Shown here piece by piece: positions 31,548 through 45,453 of a stretch of 55,546 nt of DNA. The notes beneath the pieces were generated by a model. The model did not search any database. It worked only from the letters and a program-made list of their open reading frames with translations, and was not told the origin of the DNA. The translations under genes and the position numbers were made by a program. This DNA comes from Nemertoderma westbladi. Taxonomy: Eukaryota; Xenacoelomorpha; Nemertodermatida; Nemertodermatidae. The stretch's first letter is position 1. Every line of letters begins with the position of its first letter. The stretch lies in contig JAUCBJ010001417.1 of the NCBI GenBank assembly GCA_032718475.1, positions 1 through 55,546 of the forward strand, written 5' to 3'.

Positions 31548-34500
31548 CCTCCCAACTAGTTCCGTACTCCTCCCCACTAGTTCCGTACTCCTCCCCACTA
31601 GTTCCGTACTCCTCCCCACTAGTTCCGTACTCCTCCCCACTAGTTCCGTACTCCTCCCCACTAGTTCCGTTCTCCTCCCCACTAGTTCCGTACACTCATC
31701 CCCACTAGTTGCGTACTCCTCCCCACTAGTTCCGTTCTCCTCCCCACTAGTTCCGTACACTCATCCCCACTAGTTGCGTACTCCTCCCCACTAGTTCCGT
31801 ACACTCATCCCCACTAGTTCCGTTCTCCTCCCCACTAGTTCCGTACACTCATCCCCACTAGTTCCGTACTCCTCACCACTAGTTCCGTACTCCTCACCAC
31901 TAGTTCCGTACTCCTCCCACTAGTCCCGTACTCGTCCCACTAGTTCCGTACTCTTCCCCAACTAATTCCGTACTCCTCCCCACTAGTTCCGTACTCCTCC
32001 CCACTAGTTCTGTACTCCTCCCAACTAGTTCCGTACTCCTCCCCACTAGTTCCGTACTCCTCCCCACTAGTGCCGTACTCCTCCCAACTAGTTCCGTACT
32101 CCTCCCCACTAGTTCCGTACTCCTCCCAACTAGTTCCGTACTCTTCCCAACTAGTTCCGTACTCCTCCCAACTAGTTCCGTACTCCTCCCAACTAGTTCC
32201 GTACTCCTCCCCACTAGTTCCGTACTCCTCCCAACTAGTTCCGTACTCCTCCCCACTAGTTCCGTACTCCTCCCCACTAGTTCCGTTCTCCTCCCCACTA
32301 GTTCCGTACACTCATCCCCACTAGTTGCGTACTCCTCACCACTAGTTCCGTACTCCTCCCACTAGTCCCGTACTCGTCCCACTAGTTCCGTACTCTTCCC
32401 CACTAGTTCCGTACTCCTCCCCACTAGTTCCGTACTCCTCCCCACTAGTTCCGTACTCCTCCCCACTAGTTCCGTTCTCCTCCCCACTAGTTCCGTACTC
32501 TTCCCAACTAGTTCCGTACTCCTCCCAACTAGTTCCGTACTCCTCCCCACTAGTTCCGTACTCCTCCCCACTAGTTCCGTACTCCTCCCCACTAGTTACG
32601 TACTCCTCCCCACTAGTTCCGTTCTCCTCCCCACTAGTTCCGTACTCTTCCCAACTAGTTCCGTACTCCTCCCAACTAGTTCCGTACTCCTCCCCACTAG
32701 TTCCGTACTCCTCCCCACTAGTTCCGTACTCCTCCCCACTAGTTCCGTACTCCTCCCCACTAGTTCCGTTCTCCTCCCCACTAGTTCCGTACTCCTCCCC
32801 ACTAGTTCCGTACTCCTCCCCACTAGTTCCGTTCTCCTCCCCACTAGTTCCGTACTCTTCCCAACTAGTTCTGTACTCTTCCCAACTAGTTCCGTACTCC
32901 TCCCAACTAGTTCCGTACTCCTCCCAACTAGTTCCGTACTCCTCCCCACTAGTTCCGTACTCCTCCCAACTAGTTCCGTACTCCTCCCCACTAGTTCCGT
33001 ACTCCTCCCCACTAGTTCCGTTCTCCTCCCCACTAGTTGCGTACTCCTCCCCACTAGTTCCGTACTCCTCCCCACTAGTTCCGTACTCCTCCCCACTAGT
33101 TCCGTACTCCTCCCAACTAGTTCCGTACTCCTCACCACTAGTTCCGTACTCCTCACCACTAGTTCCGTACTCCTCCCACTAGTCCCGTACTCTTCCCACT
33201 AGTTCCGTACTCTTCCCCAACTAATTCCGTACTCCTCCCCACTAGTTCCGTACTCCTCCCCACTAGTTCTGTACTCCTCCCAACTAGTTCCGCACTCCTC
33301 CCCACTAGTTCCGTACTCCTCCCCACTTGTGCCGTACTCCTCCCAACTAGTTCCGTACTCCTCCCCACTAGTTCCGTACTCCTCCCAACTAGTTCCGTAC
33401 TCTTCCCAACTAGTTCCGTACTCCTCCCAACTAGTTCCGTACTCCTCCCAACTAGTTCCGTACTCCTCCCCACTAGTTCCGTACTCCTCCCAACTAGTTC
33501 CGTACTCCTCCCCACTAGTTCCGTACTCCTCCCCACTAGTTCCGTTCTCCTCCCCACTAGTTCCGTACACTCATCCCCACTAGTTGCGTACTCCTCACCA
33601 CTAGTTCCGTACTCCTCCCACTAGTCCCGTACTCGTCCCACTAGTTCCGTACTCTTCCCCACTAGTTTTGTACTCCTCCCCACTAGTTCTGTACTCCTCC
33701 CCACTAGTTCCGTACTCCTCCCCACTAGTTCCGTTCTCCTCCCCACTAGTTCCGTACTCTTCCCAACTAGTTCCGTACTCCTCCCAACTAGTTCCGTACT
33801 CCTCCCCACTAGTTCCGTACTCCTCCCCACTAGTTCCGTACTCCTCCCCACTAGTTCCGTACTCCTCCCCACTAGTTCCGTTCTCCTCCCCACTAGTTCC
33901 GTACTCTTCCCAACTAGTTCCGTACTCCTCCCAACTAGTTCCGTACTCCTCCCCACTAGTTCCGTACTCCTCCCCACTAGTTCCGTACTCCTCCCCACTA
34001 GTTCCGTACTCCTCCCCACTAGTTCCGTACTCCTCCCAACTAGTTCCGTACTCCTCACCACTAGTTCCGTACTCCTCACCACTAGTTCCGTACTCCTCCC
34101 ACTAGTCCCGTACTCTTCCCACTAGTTCCGTACTCTTCCCCAACTAATTCCGTACTCCTCCCCACTAGTTCCGTACTCCTCCCCACTAGTTCTGTACTCC
34201 TCCCAACTAGTTCCGCACTCCTCCCCACTAGTTCCGTACTCCTCCCCACTTGTGCCGTACTCCTCCCAACTAGTTCCGTACTCCTCCCCACTAGTTCCGT
34301 ACTCCTCCCAACTAGTTCCGTACTCTTCCCAACTAGTTCCGTACTCCTCCCAACTAGTTCCGTACTCCTCCCAACTAGTTCCGTACTCCTCCCCACTAGT
34401 TCCGTACTCCTCCCAACTAGTTCCGTACTCCTCCCCACTAGTTCCGTACTCCTCCCCACTAGTTCCGTTCTCCTCCCCACTAGTTCCGTACACTCATCCC

Positions 34501-37500
34501 CACTAGTTGCGTACTCCTCACCACTAGTTCCGTACTCCTCCCACTAGTCCCGTACTCGTCCCACTAGTTCCGTACTCTTCCCCACTAGTTTTGTACTCCT
34601 CCCCACTAGTTCTGTACTCCTCCCCACTAGTTCCGTACTCCTCCCCACTAGTTCCGTTCTCCTCCCCACTAGTTCCGTACTCTTCCCAACTAGTTCCGTA
34701 CTCCTCCCAACTAGTTCCGTACTCCTCCCCACTAGTTCCGTACTCCTCCCCACTAGTTCCGTACTCCTCCCCACTAGTTCCGTACTCCTCCCCACTAGTT
34801 CCGTTCTCCTCCCCACTAGTTCCGTACTCTTCCCAACTAGTTCCGTACTCCTCCCAACTAGTTCCGTACTCCTCTCCACTAGTTCCGTACTCCTCCCCAC
34901 TAGTTCCGTACTCCTCCCCACTAGTTCCGTACTCCTCCCCACTAGTTCCGTTCTCCTCCCCACTAGTTCCGTACTCCTCCCCACTAGTTCCGTACTCCTC
35001 CCCACTAGTTCCGTTCTCCTCCCCACTAGTTCCGTACTCTTCCCAACTAGTTCCGTACTCTTCCCAACTAGTTCCGTACTCCTCCCAACTAGTTCCGTAC
35101 TCCTCCCAACTAGTTCCGTACTCCTCCCCACTAGTTCCGTACTCCTCCCAACTAGTTCCGTACTCCTCCCCACTAGTTCCGTACTCCTCCCCACTAGTTC
35201 CGTTCTCCTCCCCACTAGTTGCGTACTCCTCCCCACTAGTTCCGTACTCCTCCCCACTAGTTCCGTACTCCTCCCCACTAGTTCCGTACTCCTCCCAACT
35301 AGTTCCGTACTCCTCCCCACTAGTTCCGTACTCCTCCCAACTAGTTCCGTACTCCTCCCCACTAGTTCCGTACTCCTCCCCACTAGTTCCGTTCTCCTCC
35401 CCACTAGTTCCGTACACTCATCCCCACTAGTTGCGTACTCCTCACCACTAGTTCCGTACTCCTCCCACTAGTCCCGTACTCGTCCCACTAGTTCCGTACT
35501 CTTCCCCACTTGTTCCGTACTCCTCCCCACTAGTTCCGTACTCCTCCCCACTAGTTCCGTACTCCTCCCCACTAGTTCCGTACTCCTCCCCACTAGTTCC
35601 GTACTCCTCCCCACTAGTTCCGTACTCCTCCCCACTAGTTCCGTACTCCTCCCCACTAGTTCCGTTCTCCTCCCCACTAGTTCCGTACACTCATCCCCAC
35701 TAGTTGCGTACTCCTCCCCACTAGTTCCGTTCTCCTCCCCACTAGTTCCGTACACTCATCCCCACTAGTTGCGTACTCCTCCCCACTAGTTCCGTACACT
35801 CATCCCCACTAGTTCCGTTCTCCTCCCCACTAGTTCCGTACACTCATCCCCACTAGTTCCGTACTCCTCACCACTAGTTCCGTACTCCTCACCACTAGTT
35901 CCGTACTCCTCCCACTAGTCCCGTACTCGTCCCACTAGTTCCGTACTCTTCCCCAACTAATTCCGTACTCCTCCCCACTAGTTCCGTACTCCTCCCCACT
36001 AGTTCTGTACTCCTCCCAACTAGTTCCGTACTCCTCCCCACTAGTTCCGTACTCCTCCCCACTAGTGCCGTACTCCTCCCAACTAGTTCCGTACTCCTCC
36101 CCACTAGTTCCGTACTCCTCCCAACTAGTTCCGTACTCTTCCCAACTAGTTCCGTACTCCTCCCAACTAGTTCCGTACTCCTCCCAACTAGTTCCGTACT
36201 CCTCCCCACTAGTTCCGTACTCCTCCCAACTAGTTCCGTACTCCTCCCCACTAGTTCCGTACTCCTCCCCACTAGTTCCGTTCTCCTCCCCACTAGTTCC
36301 GTACACTCATCCCCACTAGTTGCGTACTCCTCACCACTAGTTCCGTACTCCTCCCACTAGTCCCGTACTCGTCCCACTAGTTCCGTACTCTTCCCCACTA
36401 GTTCCGTACTCCTCCCCACTAGTTCCGTACTCCTCCCCACTAGTTCCGTACTCCTCCCCACTAGTTCCGTTCTCCTCCCCACTAGTTCCGTACTCTTCCC
36501 AACTAGTTCCGTACTCCTCCCAACTAGTTCCGTACTCCTCCCCACTAGTTCCGTACTCCTCCCCACTAGTTCCGTACTCCTCCCCACTAGTTCCGTACTC
36601 CTCCCCACTAGTTCCGTTCTCCTCCCCACTAGTTCCGTACTCTTCCCAACTAGTTCCGTACTCCTCCCAACTAGTTCCGTACTCCTCCCCACTAGTTCCG
36701 TACTCCTCCCCACTAGTTCCGTACTCCTCCCCACTAGTTCCGTACTCCTCCCCACTAGTTCCGTTCTCCTCCCCACTAGTTCCGTACTCCTCCCCACTAG
36801 TTCCGTACTCCTCCCCACTAGTTCCGTTCTCCTCCCCACTAGTTCCGTACTCTTCCCAACTAATTCTGTACTCTTCCCAACTAGTTCCGTACTCCTCCCA
36901 ACTAGTTCCGTACTCCTCCCAACTAGTTCCGTACTCCTCCCCACTAGTTCCGTACTCCTCCCAACTAGTTCCGTACTCCTCCCCACTAGTTCCGTACTCC
37001 TCCCCACTAGTTCCGTTCTCCTCCCCACTAGTTGCGTACTCCTCCCCACTAGTTCCGTACTCCTCCCCACTAGTTCCGTACTCCTCCCCACTAGTTCCGT
37101 ACTCCTCCCAACTAGTTCCGTACTCCTCACCACTAGTTCCGTACTCCTCACCACTAGTTCCGTACTCCTCCCACTAGTCCCGTACTCTTCCCACTAGTTC
37201 CGTACTCTTCCCCAACTAATTCCGTACTCCTCCCCACTAGTTCCGTACTCCTCCCCACTAGTTCTGTACTCCTCCCAACTAGTTCCGCACTCCTCCCCAC
37301 TAGTTCCGTACTCCTCCCCACTTGTGCCGTACTCCTCCCAACTAGTTCCGTACTCCTCCCCACTAGTTCCGTACTCCTCCCAACTAGTTCCGTACTCTTC
37401 CCAACTAGTTCCGTACTCCTCCCAACTAGTTCCGTACTCCTCCCAACTAGTTCCGTACTCCTCCCCACTAGTTCCGTACTCCTCCCAACTAGTTCCGTAC

Positions 37501-39450
37501 TCCTCCCCACTAGTTCCGTACTCCTCCCCACTAGTTCCGTTCTCCTCCCCACTAGTTCCGTACACTCATCCCCACTAGTTGCGTACTCCTCACCACTAGT
37601 TCCGTACTCCTCCCACTAGTCCCGTACTCGTCCCACTAGTTCCGTACTCTTCCCCACTAGTTTTGTACTCCTCCCCACTAGTTCTGTACTCCTCCCCACT
37701 AGTTCCGTACTCCTCCCCACTAGTTCCGTTCTCCTCCCCACTAGTTCCGTACTCTTCCCAACTAGTTCCGTACTCCTCCCAACTAGTTCCGTACTCCTCC
37801 CCACTAGTTCCGTACTCCTCCCCACTAGTTCCGTACTCCTCCCCACTTGTTCCGTACTCCTCCCCACTAGTTCCGTTCTCCTCCCCACTAGTTCCGTACT
37901 CTTCCCAACTAGTTCCGTACTCCTCCCAACTAGTTCCGTACTCCTCTCCACTAGTTCCGTACTCCTCCCCACTAGTTCCGTACTCCTCCCCACTAGTTCC
38001 GTACTCCTCCCCACTAGTTCCGTTCTCCTCCCCACTAGTTCCGTACTCCTCCCCACTAGTTCCGTACTCCTCCCCACTAGTTCCGTTCTCCTCCCCACTA
38101 GTTCCGTACTCTTCCCAACTAGTTCCGTACTCTTCCCAACTAGTTCCGTACTCCTCCCAACTAGTTCCGTACTCCTCCCAACTAGTTCCGTACTCCTCCC
38201 CACTAGTTCCGTACTCCTCCCAACTAGTTCCGTACTCCTCCCCACTAGTTCCGTACTCCTCCCCACTAGTTCCGTTCTCCTCCCCACTAGTTGCGTACTC
38301 CTCCCCACTAGTTCCGTACTCCTCCCCACTAGTTCCGTACTCCTCCCCACTAGTTCCGTACTCCTCCCAACTAGTTCCGTACTCCTCCCCACTAGTTCCG
38401 TACTCCTCCCAACTAGTTCCGTACTCCTCCCCACTAGTTCCGTACTCCTCCCCACTAGTTCCGTTCTCCTCCCCACTAGTTCCGTACACTCATCCCCACT
38501 AGTTGCGTACTCCTCACCACTAGTTCCGTACTCCTCCCACTAGTCCCGTACTCGTCCCACTAGTTCCGTACTCTTCCCCACTTGTTCCGTACTCCTCCCC
38601 ACTAGTTCCGTACTCCTCCCCACTAGTTCCGTACTCCTCCCCACTAGTTCCGTACTCCTCCCCACTAGTTCCGTTCTCCTCCCCACTAGTTCCGTACACT
38701 CATCCCCACTAGTTGCGTACTCCTCCCCACTAGTTCCGTACACTCATCCCCACTAGTTCCGTTCTCCTCCCCACTAGTTCCGAACACTCATCCCCACTAG
38801 TTCCGTACTCCTCACCACTAGTACCGTACTCCTCCCCACTAGTTCCGTTCTCCTCCCCACTAGTTCCGTACTCCTCCCCACTAGTTCCGTTCTCCTCCCC
38901 ACTAGTTCCGTACACTCATCCCCACTAGTTGCTTACTCCTCACCACTAGTTCCGTACTCCTCCCACTAGTCCCGTACTCGTCCCACTAGTTCCGTACTCT
39001 TCCCCACTAGTTCCGTACTCCTCCCCACTAGTTCCGTACTCCTCCCCACTAGTTCCGTTCTCCTCCCAACTAGTTCCGTACTCTTCCCAAATAGTTCCGT
39101 ACTCCTCCCAACTAGTTCCGTACTCCTCCCAACTAGTTCCGTACTCCTCCCCACTAGTTCCGTACTCCTCCCAACTAGTTCCGTACTCCTCCCCACTAGT
39201 TCCGTACTCCTCCCCACTAGTTCCGTACTCCTCCCCACTAGTTCCGTTCTCCTCCCCACTAGTTCCGTACACTCATCCCCACTAGTTGCGTACTCCTCAC
39301 CACTAGTTCCGTACTCCTCCCCACTAGTTCCGTACTCCTCCCCACTAGTTCCGTACTCCTCCCCACTAGTTCCGTTCTCCTCCCCACTAGTTCCGTACAC
39401 TCATCCCCACTAGTTGCGTACTCCTCCCCACTAGTTCCGTACACTCATCC
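31548..39450. repeat. Duplicated satellite segment of about 4 kb (higher-order repeat)
   Basis: Corresponding points recur at a constant offset of 3995 bp: 31760 and 35755, 32311 and 36306, 33570 and 37565. Further right the offset is 3072 bp: 34493 and 37565, 35417 and 38489. The difference, 923 bp, equals the distance between 33570 and 34493. So the first copy has an extra 923-bp unit that the second lacks. The 297-codon frames at 34524-35417 and 37596-38489 have the same translation as far as I can compare, which shows a recent duplication. The exact outer edges are approximate. Confidence 0.8.
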
Positions 39451-42400
39451 CCACTAGTTCCGTACTCCTACCCACTAGTTCCGTACTCCTCCCCACTAGT
39501 TCCGTACTCCTCCCCACTAGTTCCGTTCTCCTCCCCACTAGTTCCGTACACTCATCCCCACTAGTTGCGTACTCTTCCCAACTAGTTCCGAACACTCATC
39601 CCCACTAGTTCCGTACTCCTCACCACTAGTTCCGTACTCCTCCCCACTAGTTCCGTACTCCTCCCCACTAGTTCCGTTCTCCTCCCCACTAGTTCCGTAC
39701 ACTCATCCCCACTAGTTGCGTACTCTTCCCAACTAGTTCCGTACACTCATCCCCACTAGTTCCGTACTCCTACCCACTAGTTCCGTACTCCTCCCCACTA
39801 GTTCCGTACTCCTCCCCACTAGTTCCGTTCTCCTCCCCACTAGTTCCGTACACTCATCCCCACTAGTTGCGTACTCTTCCCAACTAGTTCCGAACACTCA
39901 TCCCCACTAGTTCCGTACTCCTACCCACTAGTTCCGTACTCCTCCCCACTAGTTCCGTACTCCTCCCCACTAGTTCCGTTCTCCTCCCCACTAGTTCCGT
40001 ACACTCATCCCCACTAGTTGCGTACTCTTCCCAACTAGTTCCGAACACTCATCCCCACTAGTTCCGTACTCCTCCCAACTAGTTCCGTACTCCTCCCCAC
40101 TAGTCCCGTACTCCTCCCAACTAGTACCGTACTCCTCCCCACTAGTTCCGTTCTCCTCCCCACTAGTTCCGTACTCCTCCCCACTAGTTCCGTTCTCCTC
40201 CCCACTAGTTCCGTACACTCATCCCCACTAGTTGCTTACTCCTCACCACTAGTTCCGTACTCCTCCCACTAGTCCCGTACTCGTCCCACTAGTTCCGTAC
40301 TCTTCCCCACTAGTTCCGTACTCCTCCCCACTAGTTCCGTACTCCTCCCCACTAGTTCCGTTCTTCTCCCAACTAGTTCCGTACTCTTCCCAAATAGTTC
40401 CGTACTCCTCCCAACTAGTTCCGTACTCCTCCCCACTAGTTCCGTACTCCTCCCAACTAGTTCCGTACTTCTCCCAACTAGTTCCGTACTTCTCCCAACT
40501 AGTTCCGTACTCCTCCCCACTAGTTCCGTACACTCATCCCCACTAGTTGCTTACTCCTCACCACTAGTTCCGTACTCCTCCCACTAGTCCCGTACTCGTC
40601 CCACTAGTTCCGTTCTCTACCCCACTAGTTCCGTACTCCTCCCCACTAGTTCCGTTCTCCTCCCCACTAGTTCCGTACTCTTCCCAACTAGTTCCGTACT
40701 CCTCCCAACTAGTTCCGTACTCCTCCCCACTAGTTCCGTACTCCTCCCAACTAGTTCCGTACTTCTCCCAACTAGTTCCGTACTCCTCCCCACTAGTTCC
40801 GTACTCCTCCCAACTAGTTCCGTACTCCTCCCCACTAGTTCCGTACTCCTCCCCACTAGTTCCGTACTCCTCCCCACTAGTTCCGTTCTCCTCCCCACTA
40901 GTTCCGTACATTCATCCCCACTAGTTGCGTACTCCTCACCACTAGTTCCGTACTCCTCCCACTAGTTCCGTACTCTTCCCCACTAGTTCCGTACTCCTCC
41001 CCACTAGTTCCGTTCTCCTCCCCACTAGTTCCGTACTCCTCCCCACTAGTTCCGTTCTCCTCCCCACTAGTTCCGTACACTCATCCCCACTAGTTGCGTA
41101 CTCCTCACCACTAGTTCCGTACTCCTCCCACTAGTCCCGTACTCGTCCCACTAGTTCCGTACTCCTCCCCACTAGTTCCGTACTCCTCCCCACTAGTTCC
41201 ATACACTCATCCCCACTAGTTCCGTACTCCTCCCCACTAGTTCCGTTCTCCTCCCCACTAGTTCCGTACTCCTCCCACTAGTTCCGTACTCTTCCCCACT
41301 AGTTCCGTACTGCTCCCCACTAGTTCCGTACTCTTCCCCACTAGTTCCGTTCTCCTCCCCACTAGTTCCGTACTCCTCCCCACTAGTTCCGTACTCCTCC
41401 CCACTAGTTCCGTACACCTCCCCACTAGTTCCGTACTCCTCCCAACTAGTTCCGTACTCCTCCCCACTAGTTCCGTACTCCTCCCCACTAGTTCCATACA
41501 CTCATCCCCACTAGTTCCGTACTCCTCCCCACTAGTTCCGCACTCCTCCCCACTAGTTCCGAACTCCTACCCACTAGCTCCGTACTCCTCCCCACTAGTT
41601 CCGTACTCCTCCCCACTAGTTCCGTACTCCTCCCCACTAGTTCCGTACTCGTCCCCACTAGTTCCGTACTCCTCCCCACTAGTTCCGTACTCCTCCCCAC
41701 TAGTTCCGTACTCCTCCCAACTAGTTCCGTACTCCTCCCCACTAGTTCCGTACTCCTCCCCACTAGTTACGTTCTCCTCCCCACTAGTTACGTACTCCTC
41801 CCCAACTAATTCCGTACTCCTCCCCACTAGTTCCGTACTCCTCCCCACTAGTTCTGTACTCCTCCCAACTAGTTCCGTACTCCTCCCCACTAGTTCCGTA
41901 CTCCTCCCCACTAGTTCCGTACTCCTCCCAACTAGTTCCGTACTCCTCCCCACTAGTTGCGTACTCCTCACCACTAGTTCCGTACTCCTCCCCACTAGTT
42001 CCGTACACCTCCCCACTAGTTCCGTACTCCTCCCCACTAGTTCCGTACTCCTCCCAACTAGTTCCGTACTCTTCCCAACTAGTTCCGTACTCCTCCCAAC
42101 TAGTTCCGTACTCCTCCCAACTAGTTCCGTACTCCTCCCCACTAGTTCCGTACTCCTCCCAACTAGTTTCGTACTCCTCCCCACTAGTTCCGTACTCCTC
42201 CCCACTAGTTCCGTTCTCCTCCCCACTAGTTCCGTACTCCTCCCCACTAGTTCCGTACACTCATCCCCACTAGTTGCGTACTCATCACCACTAGTTCCGT
42301 ACTCCTCCCACTAGTCCCGTACTCGTCCCACTAGTTCCGTACTCTTCCCCACTATTTCCGTACTCCTCCCCACTAGTTCCGTACTCCTCCCCACTAGTTC

Positions 42401-45127
42401 CGTACTCCTCCCCACTAGTTCCGTACTCCTCCCCACTAGTTCCGTTCTCCTCCCCACTAGTTCCGTACACTCATCCCCACTAGTTGCGTACTCCTCACCA
42501 CTAGTTCCGTACTCCTCCCACTAGTCCCGTACTCGTCCCACTAGTTCCGTACTCTTCCCCAACTAATTCCGTACTCCTCCCCACTAGTTCCGTACTCCTC
42601 CCCACTAGTTCTGTACTCCTCCCAACTAGTTCCGTACTCCTCCCCACTAGTTCCGTACTCCTCCCCACTAGTGCCGTACTCCTCCCCACTAGTTCCGTAC
42701 TCCTCCCCACTAGTGCCGTACTCCTCCCAACTAGTTCCGTACTCCTCCCCACTAGTTCTGTACTCCTCCCAACTAGTTCCGTACTCCTCCCCACTAGTTC
42801 CGTACTCCTCCCAACTAGTTCCGTACTCCTCCCACTAGTCCCGTACTCCTCCCCACTAGTTCCGTACTCCTCCCAACTAGTTCCGTACTCCTCCCCACTA
42901 GTTCCGTACTCCTCCGAACTAGTTCCGTACTCCTCCCAACTAGTTCCGTACTCCTCCCAACTAGTTCCGTACTCCTCCCCACTAGTTCCGTACTCCTCCG
43001 AACTAGTTCCGTACTCCTCCCCACTAGTTCCGTACTCCTCCCCACTAGTTCCGTACACTCATCCCCACTAGTTGCGTACTCCTCACCACTAGTTCCGTAC
43101 TCCTCCCCACTAGTTCCGTACTCCTCCCCACTAGTTCCGTTCTCCTCCCCACTAGTTCCGTACACTCATCCCCACTAGTTGCGTACTCCTCACCACTAGT
43201 TCCGTACTCCTCCCACCAGTTCCGTACTCTTCCCGACTAGTTCCGTACTCCTCCCCACTAGTTCCGTTATCCTCCCCACTAGTTCCGTACTCCTCCCCAC
43301 TAGTTCCGTTCTCCTCCCCACTAGTTCCGTACACTCATCCCCACTAGTTCCGTACTCCTCCCCACTAGTTCCGTTCTCCTCCTCACTAGTTCCGTACTCC
43401 TCCCCACTAGTTCCGTACACCTCCCCACTAGTTGCGTACTCCTCACCACTAGTTCCGTACTCCTCCCACTAGTCCCGTACTCGTCCCACTAGTTCCGTAC
43501 TCTTCCCCACTAGTTCCGTACTCTTCCCCACTAGTTCCGTACTCCTCCTCACTAGTTCCGTTCTCCTCCCAACTAGTTCCGTACTCTTCCCAAATAGTTC
43601 CGTACTCCTCCCAACTAGTTCCGTACTCCTCCCAACTAGTTCCGTACTCCTCCCCACTAGTTCCGTACTCCTCCCAACTAGTCCCGTACTCCTCCCCACT
43701 AGTTCCGTACTCCCCCCCACTAGTTCCGTTCTCCTCCCCACTAGTTCCGTACACTCATCCCCACTAGTTGCGTACTCCTCACCACTAGTTCCGTACTCCT
43801 CCCACTTGTTCCGTACTCTTCCCCACTAGTTCCGTACTCCTCCCCACTAGTTCCGTTCTCCTCCCCACTAGTTCCGTACTCCTCCCCACTAGTTCCGTTC
43901 TCCTCCCCACTAGTTCCGTACACTCATCCCCACTAGTTGCGTACTCCTCACCACTAGTTCCGTACTCCTCCCACTTGTTCCGTACTCCTCCCCACTAGTT
44001 CCGTTCTCCTCCCAACTAGTTCCGTACTCTTCCCAAATAGTTCCGTACTCCTCCCAACTAGTTCCGTACTCCTCCCAACTAGTTCCGTACTCCTCCCCAC
44101 TAGTTCCGTACTCCTCCCCACTAGTTCCGTACTCTTCCCCACTAGTTCCGTACTCCTCCCCACTAGTTCCGTACTCCTCCCCACTAGTTCCGTTCTCCTC
44201 CCCACTAGTTCCGTACTCCTCCCTACTAGTTCCGTTCTCCTCCCCACTAGTTCCGTACACTCATCCCCACTAGTTGCGTACTCCTCACCACTAGTTCCGT
44301 ACTCCTCCCACTTGTTCCGTACTCCTCCCCACTAGTTCCGTTCTCCTCCCAACTAGTTCCGTACTCTTCCCAAATAGTTCCGTACTCCTCCCAACTAGTT
44401 CCGTACTCCTCCCAACTAGTTCCGTACTCCTCCCCACTAGTTCCGTACTCCTCCCCACTAGTTCCGTACTCTTCCCCACTAGTTCCGTACTCCTCCCCAC
44501 TAGTTCCGTACTCCTCCCCACTAGTTCCGTACTCCTCCCCACTAGTTCCGTACTCTTCCCCACTAGTTCCGTACTCCTCCCCACTAGTTCCGTTCTCCTC
44601 CCCACTAGTTCCGTACTCCTCCCCACTAGTTCCGTTCTCCTCCCCACTAGTTCCGTACTCCTCCCCACTAGTTCCGTTCTCCTCCCCACTAGTTCCGTAC
44701 ACTCATCCCCACTAGTTGCGTACTCCTCACCACTAGTTCCGTACTCCTCCCCACTAGTTCCGTACTCCTCCCCACTAGTTCCGTACTCTTCCCCACTAGT
44801 TCCGTACTCCTCCCCACTAGTTCCGTACTCCTCCCCACTAGTTCCGTACTCCTCCCCACTAGTTCCGTTCTCCTCCCCACTAGTTCCGTACTCCTCCCCA
44901 CTAGTTCCGTACTCCTCCCCACTAGTTCCGTACTCTTCCCCACTAGTTCCGTACTCCTCCCCACTAGTTCCGTACTCCTCCCCACTAGTTCCGTACTCCT
45001 CCCCACTAGTTCCGTACTCCTCCCCACTAGTTCCGTTCTCCTCCCCACTAGTTCCGTACTCCTCCCCACTAGTTCCGTACTCCTCCCCACTAGTTCCGTA
45101 CTCTTCCCCACTAGTTCCGTACTCCTC

Positions 45128-45132
45128 CCCAC
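45128..45132. repeat. Target-site duplication CCCAC, left copy of element 2
   Basis: CCCAC lies directly before the left LTR and again at 50447-50451 after the right LTR. It belongs to the satellite monomer. Confidence 0.88.
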
Positions 45133-45412
45133 TGTTATATCCCAATGTCATAACCCTAGAAACACTAGAGCTATAACATGGCTCGCCCCATATATATATA
45201 TATATATATAGACCTATACCTGGTGATGGAGTACCGTATTAATTAGGCCTATTAGCGCTATAGACAGCGCGGTGTCTGACATCATGATACTGTGATATAC
45301 TGATATATTATTACGATACTAATAATACGGACATATTACATATTATTATGATATTATGTTTTATATTATATCTGACCGCCTCGTTCATCAACCCGCGGTC
45401 CAAGACATAACA
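45133..45412 (+). repeat. 5' LTR of element 2 (280 bp)
   Basis: It begins TGTTATATCC and ends GACATAACA. It contains ATGGCTCGCCCCATATA at 45178-45194 running into a (TA)10 tract, and CTGATATATTATTAC at 45300-45314. Confidence 0.95.
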
Positions 45413-45430
45413 TGGCGCAGTGATTGATTG
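45413..45430 (+). other. Primer-binding site of element 2
   Basis: TGGCGCAGTGATTGATTG follows the LTR directly. The TGG complements a tRNA CCA end. The matching tRNA is not identified. Confidence 0.7.
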
Positions 45431-45453
45431 AACCTCGATAAACAGATAAAACC

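Larger units (their letters stand above)
31543..45132. repeat. 21-bp satellite, middle block
   Basis: About 13.6 kb of the same monomer. Positions 31543-31547 are the right GTACT duplication of element 1. A marker block recurs many times (for example ending near 32324, 33583, 34506, 35430, 36319, 37578 and 38502). It contains GTACACTCATCCCC, then GTTGCGTACTCCTCACC, then two 20-bp monomers. Several minus- and plus-strand frames of 80-297 codons exist here. Many of them begin at GTG and all encode repeats such as YGTSGEE, TELVGRS or YSSPLVP. I read them as by-products of the repeat length. Confidence 0.97.

Noticed and set aside
34524-35417. Long open frames of 80-300 codons in the satellite as repeat-protein genes
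   Set aside because: They follow from a 21-bp unit without stops in four frames, occur on both strands at once, and many start at GTG. No domain, intron or promoter supports them.
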